DNA of 32,145 nt from Psychromonas antarctica (lineage in GTDB: Bacteria; Pseudomonadota; Gammaproteobacteria; Enterobacterales; Psychromonadaceae). Numbering within the stretch: the first letter of the stretch is position 1; every line of letters begins with the position of its first letter. The translations under genes were made by a program, and so were the position numbers. Below are positions 1-8,858 of the stretch, piece after piece. Location of the stretch: positions 1 through 32,145 of the forward strand of contig NZ_JAHNZV010000027.1 of assembly GCF_022267535.1 (NCBI RefSeq), in the 5' to 3' direction. The notes beneath the pieces were generated by a model. It did not search any database. It saw only the letters and a program-made list of their open reading frames with translations, and was not told where the DNA came from.

Positions 1-1
1 T

Positions 2-325
2 CCAGTAGTACGCGGTTTTGTAAACTATTTCAGTATAGCCAATTGCAAACGAGAATTGAAACAACTATCAGGTTGGATAAGGCGAAGATTAAGGGCGGTA
101 CAGCTTAAATTGTGGAAGAAACCGAGTCGGTTGCATCGACGTTTGAAGCAGTTGAAGTACAAACCCCCTTTTAAATTCATAAAAATGAATTCGTGGCGCA
201 ATTCGAGAAGTCCTTTATCGAGTTTTGCGATGCCGAATAGTTGGTTTGAAGAGCTTGGTTTGTATCAGATAGATAATGTGAACACAGGTTGGCTTGCTCC
301 CTCAGCGTTTGTTAAAACGAAATGA
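2..325 (+). CDS. Group II intron reverse transcriptase/maturase, C-terminal fragment
   Basis: The frame is open from the left edge, so the true start lies outside the window; 107 residues are visible. The segment reading LSGWIRRRLRAVQLKLWKK followed by LHRRLKQL is the hallmark of the maturase-specific (GIIM, domain X) region that binds the intron RNA and promotes splicing. It is followed by an SWRNSRSPLSSFAMPNSWF-type tail found in many bacterial intron proteins. No Cys-rich HNH endonuclease follows, and the protein stops about 20 bases before domain V, as usual for these elements. The first in-frame start-like codon (TTG at 56) is internal and is not a true start. The protein acts with the intron RNA as a ribonucleoprotein in splicing and retrohoming. 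Confidence 0.9.
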   Translation, partial: PVVRGFVNYFSIANCKRELKQLSGWIRRRLRAVQLKLWKKPSRLHRRLKQLKYKPPFKFIKMNSWRNSRSPLSSFAMPNSWFEELGLYQIDNVNTGWLAPSAFVKTK

Positions 326-343
326 TGGAATATAAGAATACAG

Positions 344-412
344 GAGCCGTATACGAGGTCCGTACGTACGGTTCTGTGAGAGGGATGAGGCAAAAGCCTC
401 ACCCTACTCGAT
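344..412 (+). ncRNA. Group II intron domains V and VI
   Basis: Domain V: a lower helix pairs 344-351 (GAGCCGTA) with 367-374 (TACGGTTC), including one G-U pair. A two-base bulge follows at 365-366, and the upper helix 352-355/361-364 closes a five-base loop. Domain VI: 378-384 and 386-391 pair with 396-405 and 407-409, leaving A406 unpaired on the 3' strand seven bases from the inferred 3' end. This is the expected geometry of the branch-point adenosine. The loop of domain V is not the common GNRA tetraloop. Catalytic competence is inferred from the fold only. Confidence 0.8.
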
Positions 413-505
413 ATGAATAAAATTTATACACGTTGGTGCTTTTCAATTTGCATCAATATCACGTAAACTACGGCTCTATTTTCAGGCTCTTTTGTCAGGT
501 GACCC

Positions 506-2116
506 ATGATACGTTTAAACCAAGTTAAACTTCCACTCGACCATAGTGATGATGCTCTGCAGGCATTTGTCTTAAATAAACTGTCGATTACAGCTGATCA
601 GCTGGTGGATATACAGCTCTTTAAACGTGGTTACGATGCACGCCAACGTAATGTTATCTCTTTAATTTATGCGCTTGATGTGACACTCAAAAATGTCGAT
701 GAGGCAGCGCTATTAAGCCGTTTTGAAAAAGATCAGAATGTGCGCATATCACCCGATACGACCTATAAATATGTTGCACAAGCGCCGGCTGATTTAACTG
801 AGCGGCCAGTGGTTGTCGGTATGGGGCCTTGTGGTCTATTTACAGCTTTAATTCTTGCGCAGATGGGCTTTAAACCTATTTTATTAGAGCGTGGAAAATC
901 GGTACATGAACGTTCTAAAGATACCTTTCGTTTTTGGCGGAAAGGCGAGTTAAATACAGAATCGAATGTGCAGTTTGGAGAAGGTGGCGCGGGGACTTTC
1001 TCTGATGGTAAATTATATAGTCAAGTCAAAGATCCCGGTTTTTTAGGCCTTAAAGTTAAACAGGAATTTGTTGCCGCCGGTGCTCCTGCTGAAATTATCT
1101 ATGTCAGTAAACCCCATATTGGTACCTTTAAACTGGTCACTATGGTTGAACGTATGCGCCGTCAGATAATCGAGCTTGGCGGTGACATTCGTTTTGAAAC
1201 GCGTGTAGAAGAGTTAAATATCGAAGCCAATCAAGTTACTGGTGTGACGCTTAATGGCGGTGAGATTATTAACTCTAAACATATTACCTTAGCGATTGGG
1301 CATAGCGCCCGTGATACCGTGCAAATGTTACATGATAAGGGGGTGCACCTTGAAGCGCAGTCTTTCTCGGTTGGCTTTCGTATTGAGCATAAGCAGGAAA
1401 TGATTGATAAATGCCGCTTTGGGATTAATGCTGGCCATCCTCTTTTAGGCGCAGCGGATTATAAATTAGTGCATCACTGTAAAAATGGCCGCTCAGTATA
1501 CAGTTTTTGTATGTGTCCAGGCGGCGTGGTAGTGGCAGCTACTTCTGAAAAAGAAGCGGTTGTGACCAATGGCATGAGCCAGTATTCACGTAGTGAGCGT
1601 AATGCAAATAGTGCGATTGTGGTGGGTGTGTCACCCAGTGATTTTGCTAATGATCCCCTGCAAGGTATTGCACTGCAGCGTAAACTGGAACGTAATGCGT
1701 ATATTCTTGGTGGCAGCAATTACGATGCGCCAGCGCAACGTGTTGAGGATTTTTTAGCCGCTAAAGATGCAAAACCTTTTGGTCCGATTGAACCTTCCTA
1801 TAAGCCCAATGTGAAAATGACTGATTTGAGTGGCAGTCTGCCCGATTTTGCCATTGCGGCGATCCGCGAAGCGCTACCGGCGTTTGACAAAAAAATTCGT
1901 GGTTTTGCGAGCGCAGATGCAATTCTTACGGGGGTAGAAACACGTACTTCATCACCCGTACAGATAAAGCGTGGGGCTGATTATCAGAGCATTAATATTA
2001 AAGGGTTGTATCCTGGTGGCGAAGGCGCTGGTTATGCAGGAGGTATTCTCTCTGCCGGTATTGACGGTATTAAAATCGCAGAAGCGGTGGCGCTAGACAT
2101 GTTGAAAGCGAATTAG
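506..2116 (+). CDS. FAD-dependent dehydrogenase, COG2509 type
   Basis: A 536-residue flavoprotein of the uncharacterised NAD(P)/FAD-dependent oxidoreductase family usually annotated as 'FAD-dependent dehydrogenase' (COG2509). An N-terminal alpha/beta region of about 95 residues precedes the dinucleotide-binding motif VVGMGPCG (about residues 103-110), with an acidic residue at E128 ending the second strand of the Rossmann fold. A second conserved block, QFGEGGAGTFSDGKLY, follows about 25 residues later. Near the C-terminus a Gly-rich GLYPGGEGAGYAGGI stretch resembles the FAD-contacting motif of this family. The substrate is unknown. The ATG at 506 is preceded by a weak AGGTGAC ribosome site. 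It is the first gene after the intron boundary; the 93-base gap would have to contain its promoter unless it is read from upstream. Confidence 0.85.
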   Translation: MIRLNQVKLPLDHSDDALQAFVLNKLSITADQLVDIQLFKRGYDARQRNVISLIYALDVTLKNVDEAALLSRFEKDQNVRISPDTTYKYVAQAPADLTERPVVVGMGPCGLFTALILAQMGFKPILLERGKSVHERSKDTFRFWRKGELNTESNVQFGEGGAGTFSDGKLYSQVKDPGFLGLKVKQEFVAAGAPAEIIYVSKPHIGTFKLVTMVERMRRQIIELGGDIRFETRVEELNIEANQVTGVTLNGGEIINSKHITLAIGHSARDTVQMLHDKGVHLEAQSFSVGFRIEHKQEMIDKCRFGINAGHPLLGAADYKLVHHCKNGRSVYSFCMCPGGVVVAATSEKEAVVTNGMSQYSRSERNANSAIVVGVSPSDFANDPLQGIALQRKLERNAYILGGSNYDAPAQRVEDFLAAKDAKPFGPIEPSYKPNVKMTDLSGSLPDFAIAAIREALPAFDKKIRGFASADAILTGVETRTSSPVQIKRGADYQSINIKGLYPGGEGAGYAGGILSAGIDGIKIAEAVALDMLKAN

Positions 2117-2174
2117 TCAGCCACGATTTTATTAAATATCAGCATCCTCTTCGGAGAACTTGATCGCAGTGAAA

Positions 2175-3107
2175 ATGAAGATAGTACTGCTAGACGCACT
2201 AACATTAGGTGACAGTGATTTATCTCAGTTAAAAAAACTAGGAGAGTTAAGCGTATATCCAATCACTGAGAATAAACAACGATTAGCGCATATTGCCAAT
2301 AATGAGGTGATCATTACCAACAAGGTGATAATTGACCGCATTATTATAGAAGCCAATCCGCAGTTGAAATTAATTTGTATTGCGGCAACCGGAACGAATA
2401 ATGTAGATCTGCTTGCTGCTGAAGAGGCTGGGATCGAGGTTAAAAATGTGTGTGGATATTCAACGGAAAGTGTCGCGCAGTTTACTTTTTCTATGTTATT
2501 TCAACTAGTCCATCAAAGCCGTTATTACGATCATTACACACAAACAAAAGCGTGGTGCTGCAGTCCTGTCTTTACCCATATAGAACACTCTTTTTTTGAA
2601 ATAAAAGGAAAGCGTTGGGGGATTATTGGTTTTGGGGCGATTGGACAACGCGTCGCTGACATTGCGCAGGTGTTTGGTTGTGACCTTTGTTACTATTCAA
2701 CTTCTGGTAAAAATAACCAACAAGCGATTAAACAGGTTGATTTACCGACACTTTTATCAACTTGCGATATCATCTCTATCCATGCGCCACTGAACGCTCA
2801 AACTGAAAATCTAATTGATGAAAAAGCATTAGCATTAGTGAAAAGTGGTACTGTTGTGCTTAATCTCGGGCGCGGAGGCATTATTGATGAATCAGCGATG
2901 GCACAGGCAATTGATCTGGCGGGTATTTATCATGGCAGCGATGTTTTAGCTGTTGAGCCAATGGGGCAAGATCATCCTTATTTTTCAGTACAAGCGCAAT
3001 CGCGTTTACTGATCACGCCACATATCGCATGGGCGAGCGCAGAGGCTCGGGTAACCTTGATAAGTGCGTTAATCAGCAATATAACATCCTATAATGCTGT
3101 TTGTTGA
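2175..3107 (+). CDS. D-2-hydroxyacid dehydrogenase (glycerate dehydrogenase-like)
   Basis: A 310-residue NAD-dependent D-isomer-specific 2-hydroxyacid dehydrogenase, which interconverts 2-keto acids and D-2-hydroxy acids in the cytoplasm. The nucleotide-binding motif GFGAIG spans about residues 152-157, and the catalytic triad is visible as R233 (NLGRGG), E261 (AVEPMG) and H283 (TPHIAWAS). The length fits the family. The closest named relatives are hydroxypyruvate/glycerate dehydrogenases, but the exact substrate cannot be read from sequence. The start is uncertain: I take the ATG at 2175 (MKIVLLD, the usual family beginning), but the GGAG at 2153-2156 would also fit a GTG at 2169, and a TTG at 2160 is also in frame. 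It lies 58 bases after the FAD dehydrogenase stop and could share its transcript. Confidence 0.82.
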   Translation: MKIVLLDALTLGDSDLSQLKKLGELSVYPITENKQRLAHIANNEVIITNKVIIDRIIIEANPQLKLICIAATGTNNVDLLAAEEAGIEVKNVCGYSTESVAQFTFSMLFQLVHQSRYYDHYTQTKAWCCSPVFTHIEHSFFEIKGKRWGIIGFGAIGQRVADIAQVFGCDLCYYSTSGKNNQQAIKQVDLPTLLSTCDIISIHAPLNAQTENLIDEKALALVKSGTVVLNLGRGGIIDESAMAQAIDLAGIYHGSDVLAVEPMGQDHPYFSVQAQSRLLITPHIAWASAEARVTLISALISNITSYNAVC

Positions 3108-3108
3108 T

Positions 3109-3142
3109 CCATAGAAAGCTACCTAAGGCAGCTTTTCTATGG
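3109..3142. terminator. Hairpin between convergent genes
   Basis: The arms CCATAGAAAGCT (3109-3120) and AGCTTTTCTATGG (3130-3142) pair with one bulged base over a nine-base loop. The hairpin sits immediately after the stop of the hydroxyacid dehydrogenase and just before the convergent stop at 3155. There is no clear U-tract on either strand, so a role in termination is inferred from position and stem strength only. Confidence 0.4.
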
Positions 3143-3154
3143 TGTTGCCAGCGT

Positions 3155-4879
3155 CTATTTTGAGGCTTTGCTATTAATATAGTTGCTAAACACAATTCCT
3201 TGTTCATTGATGTCGACGCTCATTTTCATGCGTGCATCATAATCAATTAAAAACATGGCCTCTTCAGGCAACGTTTCATTGGCTAACTCCATTGCTGTCA
3301 CTATCGGTGTAAACATCTTTTTAGTAGCAAAAGATACGCTATACATTCCATTTTTAGCGAGTGCCTCTGTCGCCAGCGAGTCAGCTACTTTTTTACCTTT
3401 TTCTCCGTTGTAAATGACCAAATGATTGCCTTTTATCGCCAGTTTAGGATCTATTTTTAGTTGTGCTGGCATCGGAAAAATAGCGCCTAAATCTATCGCC
3501 TCTGAGCTGCTGTTAAGCTGCACTGATTGCAATGCTGGTATGAACATTTTCGCGCTGTTGAAAATCTGCTCTGGGTTATCGGCTGATAAGGTAAGTAGTG
3601 CATCGAGGCTTTCCAGCATAGGGTCATTTTTAGGCTGACTTATTGTATAATCTAATACGGCCATGCTAATCCCTTTTACACCACTTGCCATATTTGCACT
3701 CATACCGATCATGCCAATCGATTCGCCTGATTGGCTGATCTGTTGCTGTAATTGAGCAAGGGGTTGGCATGTGTAACTCGGTGTTTGTAAATCGCTCCAA
3801 ATGTCGTTTAAAGCCACGCCTAATTGATTAATATCAAGCCCTAGCCCCATCGCAAATACATTATTTTTAATATCGGCAGTGTACTCTGGAATATAACCAC
3901 GTAATGATTTTAATGCGTTTATAAGCACTTGATTTTTGCTTTCAATGACAGTGCTAATGGCAACGGTTGATTGTTCCGCACTGATATCGAGTGTGGTGTA
4001 GCCAAACACGGTACGCGGCCAGTTAGTGGTGATAGTTGCAAAATCACTCACACATTGTGCATTTCGAATCGAGGCAAGTGGGCTGGGCTTATTAGAGTGT
4101 TTCTCAATCGCTGCTATTTGGCGTGCTAATTGATTGCCATCAGTGGTGGTTAACCCTTTGAACAGTTCAATATGATTAATAAAACCAACACTGGCTTTTT
4201 GGAAGCTATGCGTGGCGATAATCTCTTCAATTTGCCCTGATGCGGCTAATGAATTTTCTACTTTGCTCAGTCCCAGTGCAGTTGCTAGTAGTGCTTGATC
4301 GTTATAGGCGCTATTAAGGGTTATTGTTAACAGTCCTTTATCGATTGCTATAATGAGTTCTATCTTTTCGGGGTTATTTTCATCTGTTAACGGATAAGAG
4401 CGATAACTTAAGGATTGTAGGGATCCTTGCTGATGAGTAAAGCCGCTTTCAAGTTCATTTTTATCTAATAAATCCCAAATCGCTTGTGGGTTTTCGATTT
4501 CAGCTTTTAAAACAGGTAACAGCCCCAAAGTATAGAAATAAGCGCGCAATTGCTCAGGAAAACCGAACGTTTTTATGAGCGCATCGGGATCCTTTAATCC
4601 ATCTTGGTAAGTTTTCAATATATTTAAGAAAAATTTGATTTTAGGGTTTTCTTGAGTAGACAAATCATCAATCAGTTGATCGCTAGAATTAATTTCAGCA
4701 GAGGCAGAGGAAAGGTAATCTTTCAGTGGAAATGGAGTCAGCTGAGCAGTAAATAGCGGTGTATCTGCAGGCACATAATCTAGCACGTTATAGGCTGTAG
4801 AAGCGCTCTGTTGCTGGTTGAAAACATAAGCGCCAGCGCCGACAGCGGCGACAGTTGCGATGATTAATACTTTTTTCAC
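3155..4879 (-). CDS. Exported or membrane-anchored protein of unknown function
   Basis: A 574-residue protein that I do not recognise with certainty. It begins with a basic MKK and a hydrophobic stretch (IIATVAAVGAGAYVF), typical of an uncleaved signal anchor or a signal peptide. The mature part starts with a YVPADTPLF segment, loosely like that of DUF3352-type proteins, and continues as a long soluble domain with no metal-binding or catalytic motif that I can see. A good AGGAG ribosome site lies upstream of the ATG. It follows xni on the same strand after a 74-base gap, so cotranscription is possible, but its role is not implied by its neighbours. The likely location is periplasmic, facing out from the inner membrane. 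Confidence 0.7.
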   Translation of the reverse strand: MKKVLIIATVAAVGAGAYVFNQQQSASTAYNVLDYVPADTPLFTAQLTPFPLKDYLSSASAEINSSDQLIDDLSTQENPKIKFFLNILKTYQDGLKDPDALIKTFGFPEQLRAYFYTLGLLPVLKAEIENPQAIWDLLDKNELESGFTHQQGSLQSLSYRSYPLTDENNPEKIELIIAIDKGLLTITLNSAYNDQALLATALGLSKVENSLAASGQIEEIIATHSFQKASVGFINHIELFKGLTTTDGNQLARQIAAIEKHSNKPSPLASIRNAQCVSDFATITTNWPRTVFGYTTLDISAEQSTVAISTVIESKNQVLINALKSLRGYIPEYTADIKNNVFAMGLGLDINQLGVALNDIWSDLQTPSYTCQPLAQLQQQISQSGESIGMIGMSANMASGVKGISMAVLDYTISQPKNDPMLESLDALLTLSADNPEQIFNSAKMFIPALQSVQLNSSSEAIDLGAIFPMPAQLKIDPKLAIKGNHLVIYNGEKGKKVADSLATEALAKNGMYSVSFATKKMFTPIVTAMELANETLPEEAMFLIDYDARMKMSVDINEQGIVFSNYINSKASK

Positions 4880-4953
4880 GTGCTTTTCTCCTGTTGATAA
4901 TAATCCCTTTATCTTACCTAAAAAGAGACAGATGGCTACTTAAAAGTTATCTT

Positions 4954-5751
4954 TTATTGATTTTTAATGGCTGTGTGGGTATAACGTAAATCCTTTAAAT
5001 TAAAACCAAGTGAGATGCTTTTATGCAAAGTCACTAGTTTTTTTGTTAATAACGCATCTGCTTTGCATTGATGGATTTTTGCCAGACGTTTATCTGCTTC
5101 ATCTGTGGGCTGCAGTAGCATATTATCGAGGCTTTTAAACTGTTTTAATAGCGTCAACGCTCCTTTCGCACCGATGCCTTCAACCCCTTTAATTGCACTG
5201 CTAGAAATGCCGGTGATGGCCCAGTAGTCACATAACTGCTGAGTGGATAGCCCCATTTTGTTGAACACGGCTAATGCGTCGGTATAGCGATGTTGAAAAT
5301 AATCATAAATGATAATCTGCGTATTCAGCAACTGGTAGAAACCTTTATCAGTGGAAACAATAATGCATTTTTGCTGTTGCTTGGCCATTTTATCTGCGAG
5401 TGTTGCGATAAGATCATCTGCCTCATCGCTTTCAGTCACCAAGGACTCTACTCCCATGGTAAAAAAGAGATCTTGGATCCGATCTAAATCCTGTTTTAAA
5501 AGTGCAGGAACAGGTTTGCGCCCCTTTTTATAGTTTGGATATAAGCGATGCCGCCAACTGGCGGTGTGACTATCAAAAACACAGATCACATGGGTAGGTT
5601 GATGAATATGTAATAATTTTTTTAACGCATTACAAACCGTGTTTTCAGTGGCAAGTATTGCGCTTTCTGTTTCACCAGATTGCTTTTCTTGCACGGCATA
5701 GATGCGCCGAATTAAGTTCATTGCATCAATAATAAGGAGCGTGGAAATCAT
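4954..5751 (-). CDS. xni: Xni (ExoIX), flap endonuclease-like protein
   Basis: A 265-residue homologue of the E. coli flap endonuclease Xni/ExoIX (about 250 residues), related to the 5'-nuclease domain of DNA polymerase I. It acts on branched DNA in the cytoplasm. Visible family features are the N-terminal IIDAMNLI with D9, VFDSH (D60), the acidic cluster ESDEADD (E110, D112, D113), STDKGF (D135) and a helix-3-turn-helix around ISSSAIKGVEGIGAKGA that binds DNA with a K+ ion. It lies a single base after the ppnN stop, so it is almost certainly translated from the same mRNA. In E. coli, xni and ppnN are also close but are separated by sdaC-sdaB. Confidence 0.93.
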   Translation of the reverse strand: MISTLLIIDAMNLIRRIYAVQEKQSGETESAILATENTVCNALKKLLHIHQPTHVICVFDSHTASWRHRLYPNYKKGRKPVPALLKQDLDRIQDLFFTMGVESLVTESDEADDLIATLADKMAKQQQKCIIVSTDKGFYQLLNTQIIIYDYFQHRYTDALAVFNKMGLSTQQLCDYWAITGISSSAIKGVEGIGAKGALTLLKQFKSLDNMLLQPTDEADKRLAKIHQCKADALLTKKLVTLHKSISLGFNLKDLRYTHTAIKNQ

Positions 5752-5752
5752 A

Positions 5753-7105
5753 TTAACTGATTATTTTATAGCAAGGAGTATACACGGAGCCGGGTAACTT
5801 CATGCGTCCCTGAGCGATAAAACTTTCTAATAAGCGATCGACTTTTTCCATTAGTGCTTTTTCACCTCGCAGTTCAAATGGACCATGCTTTTCAATTGAC
5901 TTGATCCCCTCATCTTTCACATTTCCACCGACAATGCCCGAAAAGGCACGGCGTAAATTTGATGCCAGCTGTTCGCGCGGTTGGTCATAATGCAGTGCTA
6001 GATTGGCCATGTTTTCATGACTAGGCAGAAAAGGCTGCTGAAAAGGATGATCAATTTTAAGTGACCAATTAAACGAGTAAGCATCACCAATAGCAATACG
6101 ATATTCTGTTACTTTAGTCATCGATTTTTTCATGTGTTGTGCCACTAACGATGGGTTGTCAATAATGATTTCGTAATGTTGTTGCGCTTCTTCTCCCAGC
6201 GTATCGTGAATAAATTGATCTATTGCGGCAAAATAGGATTCACTTTCTTTGGGCCCTGTTAGAATAATTGGTAAAGGTTGACGTTTATTTTCTGGGTGCA
6301 TCATTATTCCCAAAATATATAATAATTCTTCTGCTGTGCCGGGGCCACCAGGGAAAACAATGATGCCGTGGGCAACCCGCACAAATGCCTCAAGACGTTT
6401 TTCGATATCGGGTAAAATTACCAGTTCATTGACAATCGGGTTTGGTGGCTCAGCGGCAATAATACCCGGCTCTGTAATCCCAATATAACGGCCATCATTG
6501 ACTCTTTGCTTGGCGTGGCCGACTGCAGCGCCTTTCATTGGCCCCTCCATGGCACCCGGACCACAACCCGTACAAATATTTAACTCTCTCAGCCCTAATT
6601 GACTACCGACTTCGCTGCTGTATTTGAACTCATTGTCGTTAATTGAATGCCCACCCCAGCAAACAATTACATTGGGCTCAACGCCCGGTTTTAATATATT
6701 GGCATTACGCAAAATTGAAAAAATTAAGCTGGTGATTTGTGTTGCAGAATCTTTATCTTGATCGGGTAGGCGCAGTTGCGTATTTACATAGAGTAGATCG
6801 CGTAACACCGAAAATAGATGTTCTTGGATCCCTTTGATCAGTTCGCCATCAATAAAGGCTTGTTCAGGTGGATGTAGGAGTTCTATTTTTACTCCTCGTT
6901 CTTGTCTTAATACATTAATTTCAAATGTTTTGTATTTTTCTAAAATTTCTTTACTGCTGTCCGTATGGCTACCTGAATTCAACACGGCTAGTGAGCAGTT
7001 GCGAAATAGATGATAAATGTCGCATGCGGCACTGGCTTTTAATTGGTTAACTTCAAGTTGTGATAATAAAGCCATACTACCGACTGGGTTAATATGAGTG
7101 ATCAT
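5753..7105 (-). CDS. ppnN: PpnN, pyrimidine/purine nucleotide 5'-monophosphate nucleosidase
   Basis: A 450-residue orthologue of E. coli PpnN (YgdH, 454 residues), which cleaves nucleoside monophosphates into base and ribose 5-phosphate and is stimulated by (p)ppGpp in E. coli. The N-terminus [19 protein letters not shown] is almost the same as in E. coli, which fixes the start. The central LOG-type nucleosidase domain shows [16 protein letters not shown] and the [14 protein letters not shown] motif (PGGxGTxxE). N- and C-terminal flanking domains are also present (the family's DUF4478 and DUF3412 regions). It is cytoplasmic. It precedes xni by one base; the 200-base gap to the diguanylate cyclase upstream suggests it also has its own promoter. 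Confidence 0.95.
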   Translation of the reverse strand: MITHINPVGSMALLSQLEVNQLKASAACDIYHLFRNCSLAVLNSGSHTDSSKEILEKYKTFEINVLRQERGVKIELLHPPEQAFIDGELIKGIQEHLFSVLRDLLYVNTQLRLPDQDKDSATQITSLIFSILRNANILKPGVEPNVIVCWGGHSINDNEFKYSSEVGSQLGLRELNICTGCGPGAMEGPMKGAAVGHAKQRVNDGRYIGITEPGIIAAEPPNPIVNELVILPDIEKRLEAFVRVAHGIIVFPGGPGTAEELLYILGIMMHPENKRQPLPIILTGPKESESYFAAIDQFIHDTLGEEAQQHYEIIIDNPSLVAQHMKKSMTKVTEYRIAIGDAYSFNWSLKIDHPFQQPFLPSHENMANLALHYDQPREQLASNLRRAFSGIVGGNVKDEGIKSIEKHGPFELRGEKALMEKVDRLLESFIAQGRMKLPGSVYTPCYKIIS

Positions 7106-7306
7106 AGCGTTTCCTTGAATCTAATTAGGCATTAATAGTTAATAAATGATGAGCCAATAAAGTTTTGTCGCGATCAGACATTCCGATTTATAGGGAGGGA
7201 GATGGATCCAACACTGTTATATTGCCACTGTATACTGAGTTGCTTGCTGCAAGGATAAGCTAAAGAGAGAGGTTCTCCATCTTTTTCTTATTAAAGCAAT
7301 GAGTTA

Positions 7307-8770
7307 CTACTTTTTAAAGTAAATAACATGATCACGTCCATTGTTTTTCGCATAATAAAGGGCTTGATCTGCACGCTCAAAAGCACTATTAATATCATCA
7401 TCTTTAGCAAAGCTGCAACAGCCAATAGAGATGGTAATACTAATATTGTCTTTTTTAAACTTAAAAGGAATTGCTTTTATAATTTTGCAAAGCTTATCTA
7501 ATACAATCTGCATCTGTTCAGGGGTTATATCGGGTAGTAACACGCTAAATTCTTCGCCACCATAACGCGCAATAAAATCTGCATTACGCAGTGATTTTTG
7601 CAGTGTTTGTGCGATCACATTTAGTACTTTATCACCGGCTAAGTGGCCAAAAGTATCATTTATTTTTTTGAATTTATCGATATCAATAATCGCTAAATTG
7701 AGGGGGTGCTGATAACGTTGGTAACGCGTAAATTCAATTTCTAGGCGTTCACTCCAAGCCGCACGGTTTGGAATCTTAGTTAGAAAATCAGTATGCAACT
7801 GCTTGTTTTGCTGCTTCAGTGTGTTTTGGTAATTTTGGGTTTCATTTTGTAGCTCTTTGATTTTTCTGACCATACCCTGAAACTGTTGGCGTACTTTATC
7901 TTCTTTTTCGCCCACTTTTGCTTTAATTAGTTGCTCGACACTTTCCGAATAAGAGTAGATATGATTTCTTAATAATTCGATGTTGCTTGCTTCTTCGGCA
8001 TCTTTTTTGAGGCGAGAAGATTTCCTCTGTATCGTTTTAATACATTGCTCTTGTTTTTCAAAAGTACTTTCTGCATATTTTATATTGCTGGAAAAGTCAA
8101 GATAGAACTGAGTCAGGCTGTCATTAAGTGTATATAAAAAATGCCGAGATGAGCGGCGCTCCTCACGAGTGCTATCAATAATAATGGCGATAATGCTCAT
8201 GCAATACTGAGGTAACATAAGAGAACTATTTGCAGAAACAATTTTATGGCGAATGGCTTCGAGCTGTTTTATATATGCTTCACCAATATCTAGATTAAGA
8301 ATAAGCAGCTGTAATTCGTCACATAATTCATCAAACGGATGCATTTCGTTAATGTCATCTGCTGTTGCTACTTTGTTATTATTTAGCTCGATAACAGCAC
8401 GCTGGTATATTTTGATAATATTGGTGATTTCATTGTGGTATTCAATAATAGAGTACGGCTGCGGGGTAGACATTGACTGTTCAATTTTATTGCGCAGAGG
8501 ATCGGAGAGTTGAGTCAGTCTTTGTAATTGTAGTTGTGATTGCGATACGATCAATCGCCCTTCAGATAGCGTATCTTCTATTGGAATATTTAACGCATTT
8601 AGTCGTTCAGTACACTCTTCATAAAGTGTATCTGTCATTTTTTCGGAAGGGCTCGAATGCAGTTTCTTTAAAAAACTGACATGATAGTGATCAAAACTTT
8701 TATCTTGCCGAGCCATTTTTTTTAATAACTGTTGCAGTAGTCTTAAAACAGTTATTTTCGATGTCATCAT
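7307..8770 (-). CDS. Diguanylate cyclase with N-terminal helical/coiled-coil region
   Basis: A 487-residue cytoplasmic protein. The C-terminal GGDEF domain spans about residues 327-487 and looks catalytically complete: the active-site motif is GGEEF (404-408), the metal-binding IDIDKFKKIND block is intact, and an RNAD inhibitory I-site (395-398) stands exactly five residues before GGEEF, so product inhibition by c-di-GMP is likely. The first roughly 320 residues are mostly helical, with a long Gln/Lys/Glu-rich coiled coil just before the GGDEF domain. There is no transmembrane segment and no recognisable PAS, GAF or REC domain, so the input signal is unknown. The start is MMTS with GGA upstream. 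It follows the TPR/degenerate-GGDEF gene on the same strand (88-base gap), so the two may be functionally linked. Confidence 0.9.
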   Translation of the reverse strand: MMTSKITVLRLLQQLLKKMARQDKSFDHYHVSFLKKLHSSPSEKMTDTLYEECTERLNALNIPIEDTLSEGRLIVSQSQLQLQRLTQLSDPLRNKIEQSMSTPQPYSIIEYHNEITNIIKIYQRAVIELNNNKVATADDINEMHPFDELCDELQLLILNLDIGEAYIKQLEAIRHKIVSANSSLMLPQYCMSIIAIIIDSTREERRSSRHFLYTLNDSLTQFYLDFSSNIKYAESTFEKQEQCIKTIQRKSSRLKKDAEEASNIELLRNHIYSYSESVEQLIKAKVGEKEDKVRQQFQGMVRKIKELQNETQNYQNTLKQQNKQLHTDFLTKIPNRAAWSERLEIEFTRYQRYQHPLNLAIIDIDKFKKINDTFGHLAGDKVLNVIAQTLQKSLRNADFIARYGGEEFSVLLPDITPEQMQIVLDKLCKIIKAIPFKFKKDNISITISIGCCSFAKDDDINSAFERADQALYYAKNNGRDHVIYFKK

Positions 8771-8858
8771 AATTATTCCATTAGATATTTAGACTTCAGA
8801 TTATCATTAAATTTGGCTATTTGTACAAGGTTAGGCGACTAAAAACCACGAAAAGGAG

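Larger units (their letters stand above)
1..412 (+). mobile_element. Group II intron, 3' end (5' part lies outside the window)
   Basis: The left edge holds the 3' end of a bacterial group II intron: the C-terminus of its reverse transcriptase/maturase, then RNA domains V and VI. The last intron base is inferred to be 412, from a domain VI helix with a bulged A at 406 (seventh base from the end) and the terminal bases GAT. The sequence after 412 is host flank leading to the dehydrogenase at 506. The maturase has no HNH endonuclease domain at its C-terminus, which fits the endonuclease-less bacterial intron classes. Whether the whole element is intact cannot be judged from here. Confidence 0.88.

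Noticed and set aside
413-466. Short ATG frame (17 codons) just after the intron
   Set aside because: No ribosome site (intron domain VI precedes it) and no recognisable product; probably chance.
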